A stretch of DNA of 64,000 nt from Tridacna crocea. Taxonomy: Eukaryota > Mollusca > Bivalvia > Cardiida > Cardiidae. Both the position numbers and the translations under genes were made by a program. The notes beneath the pieces were generated by a model. It had not been told where the DNA came from, did not search any database, and saw nothing but the letters and a program-made list of their open reading frames with translations. Below, one piece after another: positions 22,275 to 31,370 of the stretch (position 1 is its first letter; each line of letters starts with the position of its first letter). Location: assembly GCA_943736015.1 (NCBI GenBank), contig OX031061.1, positions 53,574,192 to 53,638,191 of the forward strand, in the 5' to 3' direction.

Positions 22275-22463
22275 ACCAAGTGCCCTTCGTATGAAATCTA
22301 AAACATAAAACTAAAATCTTATACACGATATATTGCATTCATGCATATTCATATACTGTGTGTATAAGTACACATCAAAACCGATATTCGTTGTCAGCTT
22401 ACACATTGTAATATGTACATACACTAGACTGTTTATCAAACAACACTTTACGCTTGTCGCGTT

Positions 22464-22694
22464 TTAACTCTTTACCAAACGACAAAATTTTAAACTTGTC
22501 TGCATTGAATTAGCATTTGCAGACGACAAAAGAAATGTAACTCAAAAATTTAAATTTGTTTCCAGCAGGGAAGAAAACATTGAGGGAAAAGGAGAAAATG
22601 CTGGTTTCCAGCATTTTCTCCTTTTCCCACAATGTTTTCTAAAGGCTTTTTTCACACGGTCGTTAAAAGTCCGGACTGTGTGGTAACGGGTTAG
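22464..22694 (-). mobile_element. TTAA palindrome MITE
   Basis: TTAACTCTTTACCA to TGGTAACGGGTTAG, 231 bp; the right TTAA has become TTAG. Hairpin centre 22571-22640. Confidence 0.8.
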
Positions 22695-23008
22695 AATAAG
22701 TGAATATAAGAGGTACGGGTTAGAATAAGTGCATACAAGACATCAAATGAGACTTAAATTGTAGGATTTGTTTATTAAAGACGTATTTAACGTACGAGGA
22801 AGGGACAAGCAGCATTTTCTCCTTTTCCCACAATGTTTTTGAAAAGTTTTTCTTCCATGGGGCTTTCCAAACCAAGGTTTCTTTGGTAAACGGTTAATCA
22901 TTTCATTGAAAAGAAAATGTTCTAAAATAAGCGTCGAACTTAAATTACATTTTAAAGTAATTTTCTTCAGAATGTCATCAAAAGTATTGGACAGTGTAAA
23001 TCTAGTGT

Positions 23009-23237
23009 TTGACTCATTACCAAACGACAAAATATTAGGATTGTCCAAATCAAAGGCATTTGCAGACGACAAATTAAAAGTAACTGAAAATTGGAAATTT
23101 GTTTGGTGAAAGGTAGAAAACATGGTGGGAAAAGGAGAAAATGCTGGTTACCAGCATTTTCTCCTTTTCCCACAATGTTTTCTAAAAGCTTCTTTCTCAG
23201 GGTTGTCAAAAGTAGGGATTGTGTGGTAATGGGTTAA
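23009..23237 (-). mobile_element. TTAA palindrome MITE
   Basis: TTGACTCATTACCA to TGGTAATGGGTTAA, 229 bp; the left TTAA has become TTGA. Hairpin at 23115-23182, near-perfect over about 33 bp arms with centre GGTTACC. Absent from the equivalent place in copy 1 (near 3628). Confidence 0.85.
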
Positions 23238-23507
23238 GATCAGACTGTGCCTTCTGCTTTGTCAGATCCTGATCTAAATTTTCTACGACTGCAATTTTAA
23301 CCGTCTCTTGCACTTAAAAAGTTAACTTTTTTTCTCTTAACAGAAATGGCGGTAAACCTATCTGTTTCCCTTCATTGTGTTATACTTTAAAGATCACAAA
23401 AACTGTTAATTATTTTCCAAAGTTTAAAATTTTAGGCTTTTCTAAATCCAAAGCAATTATTAACGACAAGATTAAATAAGGCTCTAACGTCCTCAGCAAG
23501 GACGAAA

Positions 23508-23732
23508 ATGTTTTGGTCTCTACTGGCAAGGTAGTTGGTGGCATCTGGCAGCGGGCTCGGTGGGCCTGGCTCATCAATGCAGCCTGAGCCCTGGTCCTAG
23601 ACTTCAGCAGTAAATTGATGACATCAACCTGTAATCTCTCAAAGGCTTCTTTGTCCTGTGCCGCCAAGGGCTCTGCCATGCAGCCAAACACCGCTCGTGG
23701 GTTGTCCTCGTGAAACAACACTATAGACAACA
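23508..23732 (-). pseudogene. Exon-like ORF, unrecognised, copy 2
   Basis: Counterpart of the ORF at 3907-4131, with the same start (MLSIV, HEDN) and the same FGCMAE, AAQDKEAFERL and SRTRAQAALMSQAH blocks. The last third diverges and the frame continues into MITE-like sequence. The splice-acceptor-like AAAG of copy 1 is not kept. The family is not recognised. Confidence 0.3.
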
Positions 23733-24361
23733 TTTTTAAAAACTAGAAAGTATGTCATTAATTGATTGTCGCAAACATGTTTGCAAGATTTTGTGAGGAT
23801 TTGACAAATTCTCTTTTAAAAAGAGCTCAGACAAAATCTACGTGAGGTACAGGTGCAAAGAGTGACAGACAGGTGGACAGAGGCAACCCCATATACCGCC
23901 ATTTTGTTGGGGCATAACCAAATGAATGACAATGCAAGCGCTTCTTTGATAACCCTTGCTATATCTTTGGCCACAAACTGTGACATTTTACCTTCATAAT
24001 GAATTAAGATGTATACCTACACAGCTGAAACATAAGTGCTCCTTGTAAGTTCGATGAGGTCAACATTTAGTGAAAGTTTCAGCTCTCCACAATGCCAATA
24101 AGAAGATATGGACCAGACACGCAAGGAATTACTCACAAGTCGAACCCATATACCTCGACCATTTTGAAGCATAGCTACCATTACAACTTGAAGTTATTCT
24201 AATTTTCGGTTCGTGTGACTATACGCTTTATAATTTTTGTGAAAAAAAATACTATTCATTAATTTTACATGCTGGAAAATTTGGTCCATTTGCTGCGGAT
24301 CGGCGGCTATTCTCTCCTCAATTTTCTCTAGAAGAAGATGAGAAATTTGTTCTTTCTAGAG

Positions 24362-24530
24362 CTAGAGCTGAGGCTTGTCGTGTTGGAGGTACGGGCGTGC
24401 TCTCTCTCTGCGAGACCATGGGGAGATCTGCTCACGCTCAGAATCGGTGTCTGACTCTCGTGGCGGGATGTCCTGTTCTGTGGGTGCGTTGAATCTAGCA
24501 GGATGCTTTTCACGAAAACTGGCCCATGAC
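24362..24530 (-). CDS. Possible terminal exon, unrecognised
   Basis: On the minus strand CTAATTTCAG (acceptor, ending 24531) is followed by an open frame of 55 codons to TAG at 24364-24362. The reading with the acceptor-compatible frame gives SWASFREKHPARFNAPTEQD, then a charged SREREQ-type stretch and a basic end (RRERARPY). The equivalent part of repeat copy 1 near 4430 has lost most of it. This could be an exon carried by the repeat or chance; no partner exon was found. Confidence 0.25.
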
Positions 24531-24888
24531 CTGAAATTAGCAAAAGGCAAAAATGAAAACATTTTCACATTCAACATTTTCCAGCACAAACATTGAACAT
24601 CATAACAGTACAAATATTGGACAATAAAAAAGTCAGTCATATAAAAGCATAAAGATATGCAATGCACTCCCGTTTTAATAGGCTCGTTCATGAAAGGTCC
24701 TGACAACATGAAGCAAGTTCACGTCCTGTAGAATGCGGTTGATCAGAGTTCAACACACGACCTTTGCGATGAATGCGTTCAGTAAATGAGTAATTCCGAT
24801 TACATAGCATACTTACATCAGCCCTCCTCTTCAAGAGCTGTCCACCACTTTGCCTCCTGACCAGACACTCGACCGGTAATTTTTCCTT

Positions 24889-25114
24889 AACACATTACCA
24901 AACGACAATGTTTTAGACTGGTCCAAATTGAAAGCATTTGCAGACGACAAAACAAAAGTGACTCAAAATTTGAAATTTGTTTTGTGAAGGGTAGAAAACA
25001 TTGTGGGAAAAGAAGAAAATGCTGGTTACCAGCATTTTCTCCTTTTCCACAATGTTTTCTAAAGGTTTCTTTCTCAGGGGCGTCAAAAGTAGGGATTGTG
25101 TGGTAATGGGTTAA
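24889..25114 (-). mobile_element. TTAA palindrome MITE
   Basis: TTAACACATTACCA to TGGTAATGGGTTAA, 226 bp. Hairpin at 24997-25062, one base missing in the right arm. It marks the right edge of repeat unit R3. Confidence 0.85.
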
Positions 25115-26126
25115 ACCGACATCTGGCTGTTCCGCAACGTCATTATGCAGGGACCATTCGCAATGGATTCTGAAGAATATGAACCAATAAATATGTCTTA
25201 ATACATTTTGCACAACAGATAAATGACAGTTGCATAAAAACAGCACAAAAATATAAATTCCCAAAATTAATGTGCTACACACCATCACAGGCAGCTGCAT
25301 GCAAGGTGACAGTAAGCCTAAGCTGTTTGTTGCCTCAATGCATGTTTGTGTCCAATCTTAGAGATTTCAGTGTGCACCATGTTGTTCAATTTCTGATGGA
25401 ATCTCACAAACTTAAACATTACTTCATCTTGATCCAAGTAAAGCCTTATGTGATGCATCCTCTCATTGGAAATCCCAGTAGGAGGGTCGTCATGGACACT
25501 TCGTGTCTCCTTTGTATGAGACCCCTGAGTCTCCTGGGCTCTTCCTTTTTCATACCTACATCCACTCACGTGTTTACAGCAGTTTTGGAGTAGCATCAGT
25601 CCCTCTTGCGGAAGGGGGGAGGGGGTAAGAATAAGGGATTGGCTATGTTGGCTCGTCAACTTCGAAAAGAACAATGACAGTTCCTTACCCGCACAGGGTA
25701 GGCACAGATATAACATTCTACTGAAGCTTAACGCAGTTGACTTTACTTTTTCCTAGTTGCGCATACTCTTGCCATACTCTAGCGCGGTTTAAGAGGCCGC
25801 GTAGATAAGAAAGGAAATACCACTGCTTTTTCATTTTTCATTCATTTTTTTCTTCTCTACTGATGATTTGTCTGTCATCAGCCTATATAACTTGATGTGA
25901 GTGCGAGACGCATTTTCATTTCATGAGACAATTTAGTCTGAAAAGATACCCTTTAAAAAAGCTTGATAAGATAAAAAGAAAAAAACAATCGACGCAGCAT
26001 GCTTCCTCTGCGAAAATGCCGGAAACCGTTGGCTACTCTTGATATGGCGCTGTATCATTCTTGATTCACTTAAATGATGACCTACAGGACATAACATGCA
26101 TGTATATCTTTTGTCAATTATTCCAG
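25115..26126. other. 5' region of the cGLR gene, no exon identified
   Basis: Holds unremarkable ORFs. From about 25850 it is homologous to 28025 onward and belongs to the duplicated exon cassette. The piece near 25786-25830 resembles the inner part of the AGGTGG MITE (TTAAGAGGCCGCGTAG). Confidence 0.4.
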
Positions 26127-26210
26127 TGCCTTTCAAGCCTAGTTACTTGTAAATCCTCCGTGCCAGACGACAAAGAGGCCTGCAAAACTGTCAAAAACCT
26201 AGACACGATG
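26127..26210 (+). CDS. cGLR gene, cassette copy 1, first exon
   Basis: An 84-nt phase-0 exon between acceptor TTATTCCAG and donor GTGAGT (26211). It reads CLSSLVTCKSSVPDDKEACK and TVKNLDTM: cysteine- and serine-rich, then acidic. It is the counterpart of the exon at 28468-28557, with clear codon-level similarity. It lies upstream of the large Mab-21 exon in the same strand and phase, so it probably encodes part of a variable N-terminal region. No start codon exon was found. Whether both cassettes are used together or as alternatives cannot be told. Confidence 0.6.
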
Positions 26211-27311
26211 GTGAGTGCACGAGGGTTAGAAGAAGTACCGACTTGGTCTTTTGCTTAAGGTAGTGGGCCTGTAATAGGCCTAGTGCAGCATGGCATAAAA
26301 ATTTCTTGACAGTTGATAAAGACGGATTTGTACAGATATAATACTTTCGCACATTTTTAACCGGCCAGAAATTCCTTTGATGTCTATCTTAAAATTATTT
26401 GTTGATACTTTTGACAGTTTTCAGGAAAGGGAGGTAATTATCATATCCATTTGTAATGAAAATATAGTGGTTTTAGATTTATAAATGATAATTATAGGAA
26501 GGACAAAAAGGAAAAAGTGGCTCGATGAAAGTAATACAACAATACTCATTTTTAGTCTGAGCAAATTTTCTAGGATAATATTAAAGTGGAAATAGCTGTT
26601 TTCTATTACGGGTCCACTACGTTAACGTCTGTTTTTTTCTGCTTACAGTAGGCCACATTTGAAAACACTTTAGAAAAATAAAAATTGAACGTTGCTAGTA
26701 ATCATTGTTTGCCATGATGTTTTCAGAAACATTCAAGTGTCAAAAATTGTTATTTCTATCTTTCAAAAGTGATTTAAAAATCGTCTGTTGAACTTTTGTT
26801 TCAAGAGGTAGTAAGTTACTTACTCGCTGTTATCCCTGCGCTTCCTGGACTTAGTTTAGGTATAAAGAAAAGTAATGCAGATGACGTAAATAGAGACATA
26901 TTCGAAGGAATTGAAGCAATACTACATCTTTGATTTTGAAGTTCCTTTTTTTTTTACTTAAAAGAGGTCCTGACTGCTTGTGACGAGTTGTAACACATTC
27001 ATCTGGATAAATGAAGTTGTCATCTTACGAAAAAGAAAAATGCTATTATTGTACTCTCGTATCTCCTGGACATCAAGAGCTTTTAAAAATGCAAATGAGA
27101 TGAACTTTGTCAAAGTGTTAGGTTATTTTAGTTGATGTTGTTTTTTTTCAAGGTCGAGTTACTCAGCGGTTGTCTAGGTTCTGTGTTTAACAAATGGGCT
27201 TTCATTGTAGTTGGTTGTTTTGGTTTCCTCAGTTAGTTTTCGTCTCGACTATCAGTTGTATGCCTAGTTGTTTATTTGACACACTTTAACGTTGTTTTCT
27301 TCATCTTCCAG

Positions 27312-27365
27312 TCCAAGAATAGCATGGGAGCATTAGGAGACTTACAAGCAAATCAGCATACAACG
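27312..27365 (+). CDS. cGLR gene, cassette copy 1, second exon
   Basis: A 54-nt phase-0 exon after acceptor ATCTTCCAG with donor GTAAGA at 27366. It encodes SKNSMGALGDLQANQHTT. The counterpart at 29892-29945 encodes FKNSVGLMGDLQENQYST. The length is identical in both and a multiple of three, so the exon can be skipped or doubled without changing the frame. Confidence 0.6.
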
Positions 27366-28104
27366 GTAAGAAATTGCAGAATTTCTGTTTGATAACGTTT
27401 GTGTGTGTGGCGGGGGGATGTACGTGTGTGTGTTTGTTTTGACACTCCGCCTCTTTATTTCTCTCTTTTTACTTCCAAATGAAATAGATTAAGGATTATG
27501 AGCAGGAGGTGATGAAGTTGGCAATGAAGATCAAGATCATTTAACCATTGAAGACAATGGAGATCACCCTGGGCTAAATGCGTATTGCTTGCGAAGATGG
27601 GAAAGGAAAATGTTGAACTTGGTATGAAAGAAAAAGGGTACAAATGGAACTTGCTATTCTTAATTTGCAATGACCCGTAGTTCACGATTAGAACGTTGCA
27701 CTGGACTTGCAACATAAGTAGGTAAAATTAAAGGGAGTTATTTAGTTTTCATACAGTGAATTAAGCCGATTTCTTGTTAAGCGCCAAGAAACGCAACATG
27801 TACTTTTTTTATTCTTTGCAATCGGAAAAAGTGACATAAAGTGGAAAAGTGCAATTTTAGGCGCTTATTAAATGGCGATTACACCATATATCATTTCAAC
27901 GCATCTCATTGACCATGCAAAATTTCCACAAGCTTTGAAAAGCTCTAGAGCGAAGTCTAAAAAAACATTAATAAAGAGGCTTCGTTGCCCGTTGAGGTAA
28001 TATTCAACGATTTTTTTTTTATTACTTTTGTCTTTCTTTTCTACTGATAATTTATCAGCCATCAACTTCCTTCTTTAATATAATACGAGACGCTTTTTAG
28101 ATTT

Positions 28105-28250
28105 GATGAGATTAGGTCTGACTGACTGATTGTATGTTGTTTAACGCCATTTGCAACATTATTTTAGTTATATCGCGGCGGCCACTGCACCTATCCATGC
28201 TTTCCTGGATTTTTCTTTACCAGTTCTCAGCGCAACATTCGTTCCAAGCT
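28105..28250 (+). mobile_element. Bivalve-type interspersed repeat fragment
   Basis: TGTTTAACGCCATTTGCAAC then TATTTTAGTTATATCGCGGC, followed by CACCTATCCATGCTTTCCTGG. I recall this motif set (TTTAACGCC...CAACATTATTTCAGTTATATCGCGGCGG) as a very common repeat of bivalve genomes. A second copy is at 56700-56885. Truncated; the class (SINE or MITE) is not decided here. Confidence 0.55.
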
Positions 28251-28467
28251 ACTAGCTTTTCTTTCCCACATCTTTAAGTCTGAACAGTTATTTTTATAAA
28301 GCATGTTTAGCTTGTTAGATACAAAATAAACATAACGGACATAGTATGCTTTGTGTGCGAAAATGCTGAAGATTGCTGACTGCTCTTTGTATGAAGCTGT
28401 GTCATTGCTTTGCTCGCTTGAAAGCATGATCTATGTAGCGAAACTTGCATTCATCTATTATTTTCAG

Positions 28468-28557
28468 TGCCTTTCAAGCCTGGTTGCCTGTACATCTTCC
28501 CTGTCAGACGATGAAGAAGCTCATCCCTGCAAAACCGTTCCAACCCTGGATACACAG
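28468..28557 (+). CDS. cGLR gene, cassette copy 2, first exon
   Basis: A 90-nt phase-0 exon after acceptor TTATTTTCAG with donor GTGAAT at 28558. It reads CLSSLVACTSSLSDDEEAHP and CKTVPTLDTQ. Two codons longer than the exon at 26127-26210. The flanking introns are also similar, so the whole cassette (about 25850-27520 and 28025-30065) was duplicated in tandem. Confidence 0.6.
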
Positions 28558-28813
28558 GTGAATGCACAAGGATTAGAAGATTTACCAACATGGTCCAAGT
28601 CACACCTGCATTTTTTTTTAAATTTTATTTCCAAAAAGTAGGCTGTTTTTGAAAATGTTAAAGCAACATTGTTCATAATTGCTCGTAGGTAGCTGTAAGT
28701 TTTCAGGTATATTCTTGTATAAAAATCACTGGCTAATTCTAGGCACGAAAAAACTAATGCAATTGGTATACTGGAGAAACAGCCTAAAGGAAAAAAAAGA
28801 TTTATTATTGACA

Positions 28814-29494
28814 GAGTCTGTGAAGTTTGCTCAACGCTCAGTAATCGACATTCAGCTCAACACCAGACTTGTTGAGCCAGCTCAATATTCCAGCTCAACG
28901 GCCAGCTCAACAGCAATAATACATATATATATCAAAATCAAAGTCTGTTGAGCCAGCTCAACAGGAAAAATAATTATACATAATATTTCGATCAATGTCC
29001 GTAAAGCCAGCTCAGCAGCCACGTCAACAGCAAAAATACATATATATATATGTCAAAATCAAAGTCCGTTGAGCTAGCTCGACATTCCAGCTCGACCGCC
29101 AGCTCAACAGTAAAAATACAAGATGTCAGAGCTGGCTCAATGGACTTTAATTTTGACATATATATGTATTTTTGCTGTTGAGCTGACCATTGAGCTGGAA
29201 TGTCGAGCTGGCTCAACGGACATTGATCTAAACATATGTATATGGATTTTTACTGTAGAGTTGGCGGTTGAGATGGAATGTCGAGCTGGCTCAACGGACT
29301 TTGATTTCAATATATATAAGTATTTTTGCTGTTGAGCTGGTGGTTGAGCTGGAATGTCGAGGTGCCTTAACGGACATTGACTTTGTATTTATGTTGTTGA
29401 GCTGGTGGTTGATCTGGGTTGTCGAGCTGGCTCAACAAGGCTGGTGTTGAGCTGAATGTCGATTACTGAGCGTTGAGCCAACCTTCACGGACCC
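28814..29494. mobile_element. Foldback MULE-like element in cGLR intron
   Basis: This 681-bp element lies between two TTATTGACA copies (28805-28813 and 29495-29503), a 9-bp target duplication typical of Mutator-like elements. The ends are inverted (GRGTCYGTGAAGGTT), and the two halves are inverted copies almost throughout. The inside repeats GTTGAGCYAGCTCAAC-type short palindromes about ten times, separated by AT-rich ACATATATATAT tracts. No transposase. It could form a very long cruciform or RNA hairpin within the intron. Confidence 0.8.
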
Positions 29495-29891
29495 TTATTG
29501 ACATTGATTTTTTTTTTCTTTGAAAAGAAACTGCAATTAAATGTAACTATTGGTAACACATTCTTAATCAATCGAACTGTTAGCTCACAGGAATAACTGC
29601 TATAATTTGTACTCTCATCTCTTGCACGCACACCAATAGCTTTTAAATATGCAGATAAGATGACCTCTATCAAAGTATAAGTGTTTTTAATGTTGATACG
29701 ATATTTATAGGCATTTAGATTTTCTTGGTCGATTTTGGGTGTCTTCAGTTTGCTGTCTACATTCTATGCTGCACCAGGGTGCTTTGGTCATAGTTGGCTG
29801 TTTTGGGTTTTTCAATTATTTCTTTGTCTCGACTACCGGTCGCATGGCTAGATGGGTATTTGACAAGGCTTTGTGTTTCTTTACTTTTCAG

Positions 29892-29945
29892 TTTAAGAAT
29901 AGCGTAGGACTAATGGGAGACTTACAGGAAAATCAATATTCAACG
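29892..29945 (+). CDS. cGLR gene, cassette copy 2, second exon
   Basis: A 54-nt phase-0 exon after acceptor ACTTTTCAG. The donor is GCAAGA where cassette copy 1 has GTAAGA, so it is a GC-AG intron or a damaged site. It encodes FKNSVGLMGDLQENQYST. In phase 0 it joins directly to the large exon at 31371 (ATCAAAGAG, residues IKE). Confidence 0.55.
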
Positions 29946-31370
29946 GCAAGAAACGCAGAATTTCATTAGGATAATGTTTTTTGCCACCCTGCCCTCTTCT
30001 GTCGTTCCCCTTTTTCTTTTCAATAAAAATGGATTAGATTAAAGCATTATGAGCAGGGAGTGTTCAGCAACTGAAACTGATTTTTTCCGGTCGTTAAAAT
30101 ACATGGACATTGTAATTTCTTACAACAAATGAAGTATAAAACTATTCTAGCAAACTAAAGAGAAAAAATCAGTTTACTGCATGAAAACTAATAATTTCTT
30201 AAAGGGATTTATCAGCTGATCAGTTCCAAGCAAAACAACGATTACGCCTATATCTTACCATTCCATATTCTAATGGAATGTTTTTTTTTTTAAATGGTTA
30301 AACGCAGAAAATATTAATTACCATAATTTCTAGCACAGGAGAGCTCTATCGAAGAAAACGTCTAACTTTAGAAACTGTCATTGCCCTGGCACCGTCGACC
30401 GCATCGTTGTCATCTGCGTGTTCGTGAAAGAAAAACCTTAAAATTCTATATCTATGTTATTATTGAAGATGTCTACTCAGACAAGTGGATAACTAACAAA
30501 AGGGGAACCTATGCAATACGGTCAGGTAATACCAAAATATTTTTGACGCAAAAACGCCCCTTTTTCAATTAGAGATTTTCAAAACCATTGACACTCGTAA
30601 TATTTCTTTAATTATTGAAGATATTTATTTTACATTATGACAATTGTTAAGTTTAAAAGTAAATTTCATGCAACATGGCCAGGTAGCCTAGAACTGGTGA
30701 AACCCAGGAAACATTAATATGTGAGTTGTCACCCTGATGTCACTGAAATAAAGTTGAAAGCAGCGTAAAATACCATTCATACGCCTTTGCTGGTAGATCT
30801 AAATAAATCGCAAAAATGTACTTTAATGAATAACTAATATGTAATACATTTCATCATTTTACAATACGCGTTATCACTGAAGATTCCTCAGTTCTTATTC
30901 TCCTCTGGCTAATTGCCTTGCTTTCTCATCGCTGTTTCTTTTTCTTTTTTTTTTTTCACAAATTAACATATGTAGCCCCAGTCACAGATGCACGATACTT
31001 TATTGAATATACTGATGCATCAAAGTAATACCATAATCATCTAGACCCCCCTTTGTTTTATGTGAACATATTAATACTCTTCGACATAAGATGCTCACGT
31101 AAACAAAAGGGGATTCTGAATACCGGCAACTGTCTCAAGAAATCATTAAAATACCCACAATTCCTTTTAAATAAGTAACGAATTAACCATTCAGCATAGG
31201 TAATGTTGTCTCTGGCAGACGCCACTAAATTAACTCTGTTACCAAACAAATATATTTTTAACGTTCTTGAAAAAGAAATGTGTTCAAAACATTATGAAAA
31301 AGGAAAAAGGTTTTGTTTTGTTTGTTTTATCAATATTTAAAATTTAATTTCACTAAACATTTATTTTCAG
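29946..31370. other. Intron before the large cGLR exon
   Basis: No coding features. 30975-31370 is shared with the upstream flank of cGLR copy A (11325-11667), which marks the left extent of the gene duplication. Confidence 0.6.

Larger units (their letters stand above)
20790..24888 (+). repeat. Large repeat unit, copy 3 (R3)
   Basis: In direct orientation with copy 1: 20800-21935 matches about 1740-3020, 22290-22465 matches 3130-3310, and 22740-24888 matches 3360-4885. Several TTAA palindrome MITEs (22046, 22464, 23009) sit at places where copy 1 is empty and so inserted after the duplication. An exon-like ORF pair lies near its end. Confidence 0.7.

Noticed and set aside
19688-23209. Several short ORFs sharing FSVTFNLSSANAFDLDNPKIL-like peptides
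   Set aside because: They are translations of the TTAA palindrome MITE arms (the TTTGCAGACGACAAA part), repeated wherever the MITE occurs.
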